A stretch of 64,000 bases of DNA from Amphiura filiformis (taxonomy: Eukaryota > Echinodermata > Ophiuroidea > Amphilepidida > Amphiuridae). A model generated the notes under the pieces. It was given only the letters and a program-made list of their open reading frames with translations, was not told the DNA's origin and ran no database searches. Below are positions 1 through 13,605 of this stretch, piece after piece. Location of the stretch: assembly GCF_039555335.1 (NCBI RefSeq), contig NC_092642.1, positions 21,793,812 through 21,857,811 on the forward strand. The letters are read 5' to 3'. Both the position numbers and the translations under genes were made by a program. Position 1 is the stretch's first letter. Every line of letters begins with the position of its first letter.

Positions 1-3000
1 TAAATCCTAAGCAAATGATGACTACTTCAGTTTTATAGTTGCGTTCACATTTTCAGATGTACGCCCGGAGGAACAGGAGTAGTGACAGTGTGAACGATGG
101 TCAGCATGAGTTCCACCTTGCCAGGTGTAAATGCAACAATTTCTCTTGGCAAAAGTAAGGAGTAGTGAGTTAGGAGCAATATGTAACCCATGACATTCAA
201 AACTCACAAATATTGTTTGGTATGCAGAACACTTCACTGTTTATTTATGTTGAAACAAGTGGTTTAAGGCTAGTCCAATTCCAGTATTTATAAATTTACT
301 TAAGCAGCTCAGTATGACCACATACAAGTTGAATCGCATTTCATGAATATAAATTCTATGACCTTACAAATGATCAGGAGAGACCATTTTAAAATATTTT
401 TACATGAGGGCCGAGGGGGTCGAGGGGGGAATCCAAAATTTTGTTGGGGTCTTGAGGGGAATCTGAATTTCTTATATGAACCATGATACGCTTATATGTG
501 AAGGGGAACGCAACATATTTCATTGATTTTTTTTCTTCAAAACTCACATTCCCGATATAAATATTGAGTGGTCCCTATGTTCTCATGGGTCAAAATTCCA
601 AAATTGCCTTCCTCTTTTCTGTTTAGCTATTATTGAATATGCATTTACACCTACATAGGCTTACAGCTTTGAGTTTTTTAGTACTGTACCTCAAGACTGT
701 GACCTGTATTGAAGAATGATCCAGTATTTTCTTTTCCTATCATCATTTCTTACAAAAATACATTTAAAAAGTCATTTGTCAATCATAATTTGTCCTAACA
801 AAAATAAACTAGGTCCTCCCCACTGTTGTGAGCCTGACCGAAAGGTACGTATACATGCTCCCTCTTTCCAGATTATACTTGTGCCTGAACAGTCCTGGGA
901 GAAATTTTTGTAATGTAAACTGGTTCCCATACCAAGGGTTGAGAACCAGAGAACCAGATGGTTTTCATTGTGAGTTGAGGCTTTCTGGTTCCCAACCCTC
1001 GAAATAAGCTCATACTCATGCCTAACTTTTCATTGGGTTGTACAGTTGTAGGGGCACTAAAAATATAATGATGTAACATACATGACCAAACAAACATGTG
1101 AAAAGGTGTTTTTTTTTGGTGGGGGCATGTTCCACATGATGTGTTAAGGAGTCAACAAAACACTGATTTTCACGAAAACATTAATTTTCAACTCTCAAAA
1201 GTATTTAGGGTACCATACTTTTTGGTCCGTTTTTCATAACTGCTGCCACTTCACTTTTAAAAGAAGTGTATTTCCTGTTATTATGATTCCCTGTAATAAT
1301 TTTGCTGGTGGAGTTGAACTTTTTTTTTTGCCAAAGAGTCCATCAAATCACAGATACCAGGCACCTCCAGAATTAGTGTAGTATATGTGCACATCCATGA
1401 ATATGAATTACAGCAGATACAACCCTGTGAATACAGCTGCCATCAAATTTAGAAACTTAAACTTGTATTTTTTTGGAGGGAGTAAAATTTAGGGGAAGCA
1501 CACAAAAAACTTGCTTCTACATGTATGATGTAGGGGGTCATTTTGCTCAGAAAGGAAAACTTGTATTTGCTGCCATACCTTGAGTGGTGGCCCCCTAGGG
1601 TGGCCTGTCAGGAGGGCCACCTTCTGCACCCTTTCCTTTGCATGGGAACTCACCCAAAATCCAAGTTCCAAGTTATTACCCGGTACTGAACAAAACATAG
1701 CCAGAAAGTTATGCAGAAAAAGTGAACTCTTTTAGAGTCAGTTTCATTATAAAACATGATCTTCATCCATGGCATTGTTTTTTAAAGACATTTCTTGTTA
1801 TTTATCTCACTATCCAACATAACTTTATGCTCTTCTATAGCATTCAACCTCACAACCAGACAAGTTGAGACAACCGAGCTTGAACTCTAATCAAGCTGGG
1901 TGGATCACCTATGCATGGAATCTGGGCAACGCAATGTCCTTTCTCAATGGCATTTAGGCAACATGAAATCAATTTGTTGGTTCTCGTCCAAAGGATTTTC
2001 ATGAATTGATGAGGGAGGGCAATATTTTTTCTTCAATGTTTCTTCATTTTAGAATTGTTAGTAGTTTTCGGTCTTTTCCAACAGTTCTGAAGGAAAAGGA
2101 GGCCCTTTTCCAAGTCTTCTGTTTTCAAATGTGAGATTCTGAGGGCTAAACCCCTAGAGCACCACATAAATTAACACTTGATCCTTGTTCTCTTATAAAC
2201 ATATTTATCTGTATAGAGCTTTCTTAAAGCATTCCAAAGTCTTAAATTTTTTGAAAAATCTATAAAAAAAACCTGATTAACCCCAGAAATAGAGACGAGA
2301 GGGGATGAGAACCAACAAAATCATTTATACGGTTTATGTAGACTATGATGGGAGGGACACATGCAATACATTGATAAACTTATGTGCTTGTCGGTTGGCA
2401 GCAACAAACTGACACCAAATGCAATATCTGTTATTGTTTGTATTCATACAAAAACTTCGAAGACTCTACACAACTATTTAATGTTGTGCAGAAAAATTAT
2501 ATTGTTGATTTAACACACTCACAAGCTTATCATCCAAGTTTTGTTTGTTTCACTCTTTGCAATTCTCTTCTTGTTAGTCCACTTTCCAGTGTCACTTTTA
2601 TTAAATTTCAACGCCCCTCACATGCAGTACTTTGTCCAGGTTACATCAGGGAATAAATAAAGATTGGGAAGCGTCACTCGAGGATAAATGTAATAAAACT
2701 ATGGATGCCGCCATTACCCTGCCATCGCAGAGGCCTGGAACACTACCACGATTTCTACCGGCTGCATCGCGCCCGTGTTCGCGCTCAAGAAATAAAACTA
2801 CCCGTGAAAATCATGGCTTGCTGCAACCAAGGCTAGACCTTTTCCCGGACCTTTTCAAGCCTGCAACAGCGTATTTTTTTCAAATGTTGAATAGCTGTTT
2901 TTAATACTTTTAATAATATTTTTAGGGCATCCATTAACTTAATTTATTAAATACATCAAATCGACCAACAATCCCACTCTCCAGACCAAGATTTATACAA

Positions 3001-3060
3001 GAAAAATACTGTTTTGATCACAAAATTAACCTTAATTTCGCCCTACACGTAAGACTTGGC
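1..3060. other. Intergenic DNA without recognised genes
   Basis: AT-rich sequence on both strands with short open frames only (under 91 codons), none with family motifs or paired splice sites. Includes purine/pyrimidine runs near 410-440 and 1321-1329. A GC-richer patch at 2690-2830 is the only compositional change. Confidence 0.5.
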
Positions 3061-3168
3061 AATAGTCTATTCAGATATCGTTGTCAAGCTCGAGGTGATT
3101 GACCCTTGATGATTGATAGTCGGGAACGCGTGCTGTTACGCTGTAGTCATGGTATTTGAGCGGCGTTA

Positions 3169-3205
3169 GGTGCTGGCGACCGTCGAGTCGACGGTCGCCA
3201 GCACC
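3169..3205. repeat. Perfect 18-bp inverted repeat with 1-nt spacer
   Basis: Arms GGTGCTGGCGACCGTCGA and its reverse complement, separated by a single G. GC-rich against AT-rich surroundings, so capable of a strong hairpin or cruciform. Confidence 0.85.
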
Positions 3206-3214
3206 CCTTTTCCC

Positions 3215-3225
3215 AAGATGGCGGC
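3215..3225 (+). promoter_or_regulatory. YY1-type box AAGATGGCGGC
   Basis: Exact match to the composite YY1 element found near the start of many animal genes, ten bases after the perfect inverted repeat. The ATG inside it opens only MAAPMLVPNL before a stop. No gene follows that I can recognise, so this may be a promoter, or part of a mobile element carrying such a site. Confidence 0.3.
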
Positions 3226-3661
3226 GCCCATGCTGGTACCAAATTTGTGATTCCCGACAACTTCTGTATAGCATACCGTAGCGTGCAAATTTGGCCAAAT
3301 TTGGAGAATCGGCGAATCACTGTCATTGTAGTTATTGTAGCAAATCAACAGGATGATTTTGCATTTTTGCCCCCCTTGGAAATTCTGCATGGTACGTCAC
3401 TGGTTACAGGGTTATGCACTCACTAAACAACGCCATTAATTCTGCAATGTTAAATGTATTGTAATGTACAATGTACGCAATTTGTAATCACTCCAGAGCT
3501 AACTAGGTGAAAACATGCGATTGTGGGAATGACTCCACCTGTGGCACAATGGCAAAAGCTGTTGCCATGAGTACCCATTCACAAGTTAAAATTAGAATGG
3601 TTTGTACAATTTATGTATTCTAGCTATATGTATACACCTTGTTTTGTGTAGGAATGGGCAG

Positions 3662-3689
3662 GCACCCCGCTAAGATTTTAGTGGGGTGC
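3662..3689. repeat. Hairpin with GCACCCC/GGGGTGC arms
   Basis: The arms GCACCCCgCTAA and TTAGtGGGGTGC pair with one mismatch around a short loop. It stands alone; no uridine tract or gene end nearby suggests a terminator. Confidence 0.5.
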
Positions 3690-5057
3690 GGAATCTCAAA
3701 AAAATGTAACCTCCCCCAAAAAAAACAACAACAACAATTGCATTCAAAAGTGTACAAAAAAAGGACTTCCACACCCCAAAAAAGGATATTTATTTCACCT
3801 TGAAAATATGGCCTTTTTGCTGATTTGGATGTGCGTTGTACCCCGGGTTGTACTCCTTGTACCCTCCCTGGTTACATGCCTGGGGGTGGGGTGGGTGTGT
3901 ATGAGTGTGTGCGCTTTTATGCAAATGCAAATGGCATAATTGCTGATGTTCATGGAATCTGGATGCTATTTCCAGATACAAAACAGCATAAGAACAAATT
4001 ATGACCACAATAATAGCCAGATGTTGCACCTTCTATGGCGAAACACAAATTCCTAGAGCTGATACTTCAACAAAATGGTATTTTTTATCAATGACCTACA
4101 ATCCTACATACATGTATCTGGTTACACAAGTAGTTAGATTTTAGAACAGGTAGAAACCGACAATTCATTAAAATCACTTGTTATTTAAGATACCAGTGTA
4201 GGCCTATGTACGTAGCATGCAGGATGTGGATAGATCTACATGTAAAATTAATTATGTTATGGTATCAAAACCAATCCGTTCCGCTAAATAAAACAAGTTA
4301 ATTGTCGTACATCTCAAAAACGCCTATCTCTAGTCCCTGCAAATTGCTTTTAATGATATATGGAAGATCATTTGCCATCTTTAATAATTAATCTGGTTAC
4401 AAAAAGGTTCCATTAGCATCGTCCTTGATCTTTAGGTATATACATCAAATTGCATTATTAATGTTGTCCAATTAAAGATACTGGGTTTGACAAAATAATT
4501 CATTTGTGAAAATTGTTTTAATCCTGGAGGCACCAGGAATTTGTTTGGGGTGGACACCAGGGGCAAAGTGAATTTCGGGGCAAAATCAACAAATTGTGTG
4601 TAAAATTGTTGACATTTTCATAATTTGTGGATTTTAAGGCTGACAAGGTCTTTGGGGGGGGGGGGAACTGGGGGAAATGGCAAAAGGGGGGCATACATGT
4701 TTTGTACTTGACTATTTGGTCCTGACTAGTCGTGACGTCGACTACTACAAAAGCTGCAGTCTCATAACCCTAGTCTGTAGATATTAATGATATGCAGAGA
4801 GTGTCTGCTCTCATCATGTTGAGACAACTCCTCATCCAACTCAAGGGCTCTTTAACACTCACAATCATGCAGTATGAGGCTGGAATTAAATGTGACTGAA
4901 CCAAGTGACTTCTACTGATAGAGAACAAACATGTGAAGATAACAAGGCAAATACTAAAGAGTTCGTAAGTTTAAAGTCCCCCCTCCCCAATTAGACTTTG
5001 AAAAATAAATTGAAAAGTTGCAGACAAAATTTTCAAAAAAAAGTTATTGGTACTGTA

Positions 5058-5219
5058 CAGTGGCGTACTTTCACTCATAGGTGCACGGGGAGGGGGTATA
5101 TGCCCCCCAGTCAATTGCAAAATTTAGACAAGCCCATAGGAAAATTGCTGAAAAACAGTGTATGCCCCCCCCATCATGGTCAGTGCCCCCCCCCAATGAT
5201 GACCCACACTATACCACTG
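5058..5219. mobile_element. hAT-type MITE, 162 bp
   Basis: Starts CAGTGGCGTA and ends TATACCACTG. It is flanked by GTACTGTA and GTACCATA, a diverged 8-bp target-site duplication (6 of 8). The interior has C-runs and no coding capacity. Terminal bases and target-site size fit the hAT superfamily. Confidence 0.5.
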
Positions 5220-5410
5220 GTACCATAGCCTATTTTATCTTACACACCTGGTCCAATTAACTATGTGACACATTCATTTTCCAATATAAAATGTATCACA
5301 AAATTCACAAAGAGACAGATAACATGAAATAAAAATTCCTTTAAAAGGAATAGGGTGGGCAAATGAAAAATTGTCAAGAGAAATGAAAGAATGAGTAAGT
5401 CAAGTTCACA

Positions 5411-5560
5411 ATTAAAATCGGAAAATATGACACAACATCGATTTCCAATAGGGGAATAACACAAAACGTATAAACAAAGTTAAAAGAGTTTTTAGCTTTA
5501 TACGTTTATACGATTGTTATTCCCCCATTGGAGGTTGTGTCATATTTTCCTGATTTTAAT
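5411..5560. mobile_element. Fold-back MITE, 150 bp
   Basis: Two arms of about 65 bp pair through ATTAAAATC, GGAAAATATGACACAAC and the GGGGAATAAC block, around a short centre containing CGTATAAAC on both sides. Non-coding. Confidence 0.75.
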
Positions 5561-6517
5561 CTGATCTATTGCTTATCCTTTGTTCTCTGCTGGTCAGTTG
5601 GAACAGATTTTCCCTGTTTTTATATTAACCCTTCACATCATAACACAAGACGCTTTTATGTTAACATTTTATATAAAACATGGTTATAAAACTTTTGTAG
5701 ATAATAGTTATTTAAAACATTTTCGTAATCATACCTAGAGTGTTTTTTTTTATCATCAGATAGAAAGACTTCTGCTCATCTTCTCTGGTGAGACAACAGG
5801 GCTGGGGTATCTTTCCATATCAAAGTTTAAAAATCTGCCATATCAATTTTCTCAATATGTTGTATTGCAACTTATGAGGGGAAATGTTTGATTTTACAAT
5901 ATTTCGATATTATTTTTTAACTTTGTAACTTTATTATGATTAACATAACTGTATTTCAAAGCGTCAAACTATATCATTATTTTGTCCCAACAAAAATAAT
6001 CCAGGGAATAAAATATTCATTCATATGTTTATTTATTTTATTCAACCTGGGCCATTTCTACTGGTGCACGTGCATTCTAATAATTTGTCTATAATACCTT
6101 ATACAAGCATCATCAAGCACTATTTGTCACAAGATTTGAAAAGTAAATAGCCTATGTACACACTGAACACAATGCACATACAATATATGACCTTCACGAT
6201 GCTATTAATTTAGCCCAAAGATTAGGAAAACTAGCAAAACTGGTCAACTGGTACTGTTCAAATAAAAACATCTGCAAATCTTGCTGCAATTTCCAAATAG
6301 TATTTCTATTACTTAAATAATTATTTTTGTTATTTCTTTTAATACAAACACATTACTGCCTATGACGACTTTATCGACATTTACATATCAAAATCAAGTA
6401 ATAATTACAAAACTCGCCAGTAATCTATCACCTCTGTGGGTGTTTGGGATATAACCGCACGAATATTTTCTCAACACTGCGGCATGTGAAAAAGTAGGTC
6501 AATAGTCAGAGAATACA

Positions 6518-6545
6518 GGGTGGGTGCGGCACGCCGCACCCACCC
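6518..6545. repeat. Perfect GC-rich hairpin, 13-bp arms
   Basis: GGGTGGGTGCGGC, spacer AC, GCCGCACCCACCC. Isolated in AT-rich DNA, with no gene beside it. Confidence 0.85.
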
Positions 6546-8480
6546 AAAAACAAATTTACATGTGCAACAAGCCAGACTTGCTAATGAATAGTGCAAAATG
6601 TAATTATTCAGGCATGCAGGAGCATATAGCTAAACAATAACATAAACAGATGGGTGAACCTCAGGTGACAGATAAACTGTAGCAACATGAAATCAATACC
6701 ATATATCACAACAACACACCTGACCTGTCATGTTCAACTTTACATTTTAAAATACAATTTTTATCACAGTTTTGTTGCACTTTTCTTGCCATTGTGCGTG
6801 TACTGTGATAATAATGAAAGGTTTCAGGTTTTTTCAAAATTCATACAAAATTCATAAAAGTTTTAAGGCTTCATGTAATTGTTGTTGTATTTTGGTGTAC
6901 ACTACATCATTGAACTGATACACATGTACACCCCAAAGAGACTGATCATAAAATATTTGCAGTTATTAGCAAAATTTCCAAGCATTACAGTAAATTGATA
7001 CATGTGTTTAATTTTTGGGCTATTTTTGTGCATCAATGCTTACACATGTGTTATCAAGCAAACCAGTCTTAAGTCAGACATATTCAAGCAAAAGGACATA
7101 TTCAAGCAAAAGGACATATTCCCTTTGTTTGGCTAATAAATCAATATGCTGGACTTCCGAAGTTCCAATTGATTTTGCTTGATCACATCCTAAGGATCAT
7201 ATTATGTATACATACATACGGATTAATTCCAGGCAAGGGACTACTGAAGGAATAAAAAATAACACTTGAAATTGATCAATTGACTATAATAAATGTGTAG
7301 AAATAAACAGAAAACATTTATAATTATCATATTTATCCACTTTATTTTTGTCAAAAACATGTGGGCATGATGTGGACATTTTATACATAAATTTTGAATC
7401 TTATACCTTTTATACCAAAGTATGGTATCTGCTCTATTTTATAAACACTTGAGTGCAAACACACTTTTCACCTGATTACACTGTGCCACACTAAAGATGA
7501 GCACTGATTCTTAAGGAAACCCACTAAATGAACTGTAACCATGGCAACGTACACAAGATGAATCATTAACCTATTTTCCATCTTTAGTAAAAGCTCCGGG
7601 TTTCAGATTTGGTAGAATTTGGTTACATGTACACTCATACTGCTAGGATGTGTGTGGGCGTTGGGCGGGTCTGGAGTACTACCATTGATTGGTAATGTCA
7701 AATTGCACTACATTTCATGAACTACGTGTGTATTCATTGATATACATTGTATATTCACACACATTTGTATGGCATACTTTTCACAAAGTCACCTTGATGT
7801 AAGGAAGTATAATTTTCAAACTTGTACAAAATTGACAATTTTTTTTTCACTTGATCATTGTCAATTCACTATTGCAATACAAATATGGCTGAGTTAACTT
7901 TCTACACATGCATGTGTAAATAGCAATTATTTTTAAATCCCAAAAAACTGAAATCTGAGTAGGTCCAGTAGAACAGGATTTTTTTTCCTATGTTCTCCTC
8001 ACATGTACATCAATAATCTGTTTTTACAAATGTAAATCTGATTGTTATTGACTTCAATCCTGCATTGAATTCCACTTTATTTCTTTGATTTGCTGGCCCA
8101 GTTCTTCTACCTGATTGACTCCATGAATACTAGAGACATCTGCTTGTGCTCTGGATGCTACAGGCCTCTGTGCAGAGTTGCCTATAGTAGTTGTTTTTCC
8201 CCAAAGCCAAGATGATGGCAACAGTGTCAGTGGTCCAATGGGGTACCAGATTTACCAATATGTCGAGGATGAGCCCAAAATATTGCAGATTTATATCAAA
8301 ATGGCTCCAAATTAGGTTAATTTTGGCCTGAAACAGGGCTTAGCAAGATTACAATTTTTTTTAATTTGTATTTTTTGTGCATGTACATTGTACAAATTTT
8401 GGGGCGAATTTTGGACTACATGTAGTTTCCTTATTTTTAAATTCAAGTTTTTGAGTATATAGAACTATAGTATACATGTA

Positions 8481-8500
8481 GTATAGTATAGTATAGTATA
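8481..8500. repeat. Short GTATA microsatellite
   Basis: Four tandem copies of GTATA preceded by a TATACATGTA stretch. Confidence 0.8.
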
Positions 8501-9033
8501 GATGAAAGAACATTACATTCTTGTTTTTTTTAACTTTCATGGCAGCATGTGTTGAGCACAAAAAAGAGAGAAAAATGTACAGTCCACTCTTACATAACTA
8601 CGGTATGTAAGAGCTAGAGACTGGGGATTGATCCGAAAGGACACAAGTGGGTCAAAACAGAGTTGTACATGTACAACCAGTCTTTGGACTCACAGTTTTC
8701 TTTATCAACTAAAGATTTTAAATATGTGTGTTGTTCATAAACCTAATTCTAAAATGTGTACAACTACAAGGCAATCGTTTGTATGAAAATATGATTACTG
8801 TTACTACAAGTTTACTCCAGTCCAGGGCAATTACAATGCACTGAGTCAAAAAAGAATCAAAAATGCCCCCAATTTGGGTAAAACATCTTCCGTGGTGTTT
8901 TCCACAAATCTTACAATTTAAGTTTATACCTAGACATGTAAAAAAGGAAATTTTTCTATTTTGTAATGTTTCCTATACACTGTAGGTAATGACACATTTT
9001 AGACGGTGCAAACCATTTCTGACTTATTTTTAA

Positions 9034-9641
9034 CATGTGACCAAGGGTGAAATGAAGCGGGAGACGGGAGCCATTTGGCCCCCAGAAACTCTGCAATGGC
9101 CCCTGGTTCCATCTCATTTGTAGTAGACCAGGGGACACTTTTCTCACAAAACTTGCCCCCTGGATAGTGAACCAAAAATATCAAATTTTAAAGCATTATC
9201 AGCATATCTTTATTTTTATTGTTAGTTAAAGTTAAATCCTTCCCAGGCCTTTCGGCCCATTGGGCGGCGCCTATCTCCGTTTCATAACCCTAGGCCACAT
9301 GTCTGCAAGCAGAAAAGCTACAGCAGGGGTTAGTCCACTGGTAACCATGTGTTTAACTTTCCCTACTCCATTCTTTCAATGCCGAACGCCTGGCAAGAAG
9401 GCAGTAGGTACCATTTTTAAAACCTTTGGTATGGCCCGGCCGGGATTCGAACCCACAGCCTCCCGATCGTGAGGCGGATGCTCTAACCACTAGGCCACCA
9501 AGCCGGATTATTTTTTATTGACCCCTTGGTAATTGGAAGTGGCCCCTGGTTTCTTCAAATCTTAGTGAACCAGAGGCCACTTTTTTTGCAGAAGTGGCCC
9601 CTGGTACAGTGCAAGCTCTCTTATTTTCACCCTTGCATGTG
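9034..9641. mobile_element. Inverted-repeat element split by a SINE
   Basis: An imperfect inverted repeat (CATGTGACCAAGGGTGAAAT at the left, ATTTTCACCCTTGCATGTG at the right) and GTGGCCCCTGGT-like segments on both sides bracket the tRNA-derived SINE at 9207-9504. Reads as an older element interrupted by the SINE. Confidence 0.35.
9207..9504 (-). mobile_element. tRNA-derived SINE
   Basis: The 72-nt head at 9433-9504 (minus strand) looks like a tRNA. It has an A box TGGCCTAGTGG (9487-9497), a B box GGTTCGAATCCC (9442-9453) and a 7-bp acceptor stem with two G-U pairs. The anticodon stem closes on an 8-base loop, so it is not a functional tRNA. A non-tRNA body of about 200 bp follows, ending in an A/T-rich tail near 9207-9235. 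These are the marks of a tRNA SINE transcribed leftward. Confidence 0.7.
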
Positions 9642-10489
9642 ACAAACAATTTAAGACCAGTTTCATTATATGCGGAGCACTTTTCAGTTGTTGACCCTTT
9701 CCTACAATTTTACCTTTGACATTTTTCCTGATTACTTAGTCAAACTATACCTGTTCGAATACTTTTAAACCAAAATTGACCAATTTTAAAATTTGACCTG
9801 TGTTTAATACGGTACCCTTTAAATCCACCAAAAAACACCTAAGACATCACTTGTATAATAAACATGAGGCGACAAAAAAAAAAACATTTTACAGGCGGAT
9901 GGACTTTTTAAGTGGTGTCTGTCGTTTTTTTTTGGTATTTTTCTAGAGGCTAAAATGAAGCACAAGTTCCAAGGAGCTATGTGTATGTGTCGCCGCGATT
10001 TAGCATGCATTCATCACCTTATTCACATACAATAGTCGTGGAGTGGACTTTTCGCTGCTCATAAAAATCACTCAAAAATCATCTTTTTAAATCTATTTCT
10101 TTGGACAAAAGCTGATGCGTAGAATAAGTTGAGCAATTACAGATGACATACATCAGTGACGCAGGTTTCTAAAGCGAGTATTTTACTAGATACTAATGCA
10201 AACTTGCCAAAATAAAACCCTGGAGGCACCCTACTGGAGTATCTACAACTTGAGATCAAGTCCTAAAACATTCCAAATTTGTAGTTACTACAACTAGGTT
10301 AAAAGAGATTGCCACTTGCAAGCTTGAATGTCAAGAAAAAATGAAACCATCGCACTCGTGAATGAAAATCCCCTATGATCTCTTCCCAGAAAAACATTAT
10401 ATTGATGCCGTTATGGGACCCTTGGAAATTTAGTAGCAAGGACCCCTAGAATTTCAGAGGCAAGGTGATGAGTGCAAATTTATGATATC

Positions 10490-12173
10490 GGGCTATTTCA
10501 TTATAAATGACAACATTGAGTCCCAAAAGGGGTCAAAATTCAAACTCATTTATTTCATGCAAATTCATTATCATTTCAAAGTTCAGATGGTGTGTCAATA
10601 ATTCTCAAAATATTAGAGCGTCAAACCCTCAGGAACCATTAAAAAAATTAAATTGAATTTTTGCTGTGTAAAACATAGCTGCTGTCTGGAGGGGACATTT
10701 TTTTAAACAATTTAATACACAACTTTGAAAGAGGATATGTAACCAACATTGGGTTCATACTTATTCATATTTAGTCTGTAATAATTGTTGTATGTTCCTT
10801 TACACTTCAGTGTCTTAAATATGCCAGTTTCAATATAAAACAATTAGTAAATTGATACTAATCCAGATAAATGGTGCAAAATTACTACATATTTTTAAGG
10901 ATAAACTTTATCTTCACATGAAAAATTCATGAAATAGTCATTTTGTCCTGCCCAATAGCTACACTGATGCATAAGTGAGTATTATGCGTCAATCTGTTGT
11001 ACTAGTCATGGAAAACCTAAAATAAAAGACCCCTCCTGTGTCATTTGTTCTGGATAGGACACATTTTTTAACACATAATAAGCCAAGTTATCCGTTTATA
11101 AGCCAAGTTATACTTTAACTTTAGAAATAGCTGCATCAATATTATTGCATAAAAGATCCCCAGCATTTAAAATCCACTACAAAAAGGGTTAATATTCTGG
11201 TTAAATTAGGAATATTGCAATTTTTAGCTAACCGAAGTTCAATGCAGAATAATATCATTATGTGTTCTCAACAACTGGACAATAATTTGAACACTAAAGT
11301 GGTTTGTAAGCATAATTTGCAATAAAATGCAAAAATTTCTTGTAGGTTTGGCTCTTTGAAATTTTTTATTTTTAGTTTGTTTACCAATTCATGGAAATGA
11401 CATAATTGTGCTGGAGAGGACATTTGTTAAATTGCAAACAGAATCGTGGATACAGGCTTGCAAAAATGCAACCAATACCAAATCATGTGCCACCTTGGTA
11501 GAAGGAAGACCACTCTTCCTCTACAAATTTCACATTCTATGATATAACCCTTCTTATTTCAACAATTAGTAATTAACTTCAGTTCTGGAGAGGACAAATT
11601 TTTAACGCGGAACTGTGGTATCAAGAACAAGTGGTCTACTGTATGTAAAATAAATGAATTCCTCAATCAGTGCCCTGTCCCATCAATTGGTAATATAACA
11701 CAGATTATACAGGTAGGGTAAGGGTTTATATTTCCTCTTTAATGTTAACAAAAATGGAGGCATGAATTGGAGAGGACACTCATTTTTTTATTTAACGCAA
11801 AATGCCAATTTTGCAAGAATCTACGGAATTTTAACATTTTTGCACCAATTTTCACCATTCAACTTGCATGATGTTCCACACATATCATATTTTCATTGCA
11901 ACAAGCGCATTGCCATAGAATGTGCCTAATTTTTCAAAGAATTAATTCAGAATACATGGGCAAAATGAAATGGGACTCCAAAATTGGGTTAAAAATGTAC
12001 CTTTTGGCAATTTTTTATACAAAAATAGACAGAATTCTGTAAAATGCTCATGTAGCTTGTAGTTTGTGGCATACTTAGAATTAAGTTAATAACACTGCAT
12101 TATCACCCTAATTATATCAACCAGATATGATAAAAGCCATTTTGTGAACGTGTCATTTATAATGAAATAGCCC
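10490..12173. mobile_element. 1.68-kb non-autonomous TIR element with phased internal boxes
   Basis: GGGCTATTTCATTATAAATG at the left is matched inverted at the right (CATTTATAATGAAATAGCCC), extending to about 22 bp. There is no ORF inside. A box CTGGAGAGGACA or close variant recurs at 10686, 11050, 11411, 11585 and 11767, i.e. at about 180 bp or twice that, suggesting degenerate internal tandem units. GGGC termini resemble Harbinger-type MITEs; a target-site duplication was not clear. Confidence 0.65.
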
Positions 12174-12812
12174 ATTAATGAACTTTGCGCCATAGGCGTT
12201 GTTAGTTCAGACCTTGCAACATCACTGTACATGCATTCGTCAAAGGTTTACCGTACTGCAAAATATGATAGAATCATTGACTGTCGTTCAAGACGAGTTC
12301 CACAGCCCAAAGTTGAGTGTTGTAGAGAATAAAGGTATTATTTTTAACCACTGTCGTGCATCTATCGTCTCATAACACGGGCGACATCATTGTTTTGAGC
12401 AAAAGACCGAGCCGAAACGGAGTTGTTTTATTCCAAAAATAATGATATCGCATGGGACATTTATAACCTAGGCGATATGTATGTATGTGCGTCACAATCA
12501 AATAATCAAATGGCTCGTTTAGATAATACGCACACCGGCGCGGAGGTTATTGATATCCAACAATGACCTCTGTGTGTGACGTAGGGAGGAATTATGTGGT
12601 ACAATGACTTTCGCAACTACCATATTTGCACATAAGGCATGATTACTCACTGCTGTAATTCCTTTTAGCCTGTTCGATTTTTTGAAGGGCGAAAATATAA
12701 GTTGTGATTAAAATTGTTCACATTTGTATTTCATTTTCAACAAATTTCAGAGAATAAAATCTTGAGATTTGGTTGAGTGATGAGTAAAGATTAGGGTTGG
12801 GATTTTCGGGTA

Positions 12813-13082
12813 ATTTTTTTCCGGTTCTGTAGTGTCCCTGGACCTAGACCTAAATGCTAGGATCATTCATGGTTGACCTAAAAAAAAAAAAAAAAAAAAA
12901 AAATTAAAGATGTTTTGCATTTTTAATATAAAAATTGATATTTTGTATTCATGTCATAGTCTATTAATGATTTCAAAATGCATTGAATTTGAATGCATTT
13001 TTTTTTTTAGGTCAACAATGAATGATCCTTACATCCTAGCATTTAGGTCTAGGTCCAGGGACACTACAAAACCGAAAAAAAA
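12813..13082. mobile_element. Fold-back MITE with 24-A centre
   Basis: Arms of about 65 bp pair through TAGTGTCCCTGGACCTAG and ACCTAAATGCTAGGAT to TTGACCTA. The right arm has about six extra bases. An uninterrupted A-run fills 12880-12903. Non-coding. Confidence 0.7.
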
Positions 13083-13581
13083 CTGAATTCCTGCCCGGTA
13101 CTGGCTACCAGGCGGGACTTCAATTCCCGGACTCGGTCCCTATGAATTCGGTTATAACTTCTTTGCATCAGTTATATGTCAGGCATTGTCAAAATTCTAA
13201 ACATTTATACATACTGTCATAATTTAAAATGCATCCGTGATCGCATCAGGCCATGTTTAGGCCAAGCACTACGTTGCAGCCAATGACAAATTGTGCTGTA
13301 GATTATAGTCCGAATATATCAGTCCCAGAACAAAATAATCATTTACTGACATGATTGTGTTCTGGACTATTTCCATTCGAAATCTTGTTGGCAATCTGTC
13401 AAAAGACGCAAGTTTACACTTCACAGCTTTTTAATTCATCATGTTCATGCTGCATGAATCAGTATTGTGGACCATCCATCTGATCCTACTTCTGATACTT
13501 GTCTTGAGTGTTTGGATAACCAGAACCATTTTGACAGCTCTTTTGTATACCTCTATTTGTAAACAGATACATGTAAGGAAT

Positions 13582-13605
13582 AAGGATGACAAAATTGTCA
13601 TCCTT
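13582..13605. repeat. Short near-perfect palindrome
   Basis: AAGGATGACAA and TTGTCATCCTT separated by AA. The overlapping open frames on both strands at 13431-13745 are by-products of symmetric sequence and are not called as genes. Confidence 0.7.

Noticed and set aside
9433..9504. Functional tRNA gene
   Set aside because: A and B boxes are good but the anticodon stem closes an 8-base loop and the acceptor stem has two G-U pairs; a SINE body and tail follow, so it is a tRNA-derived SINE.
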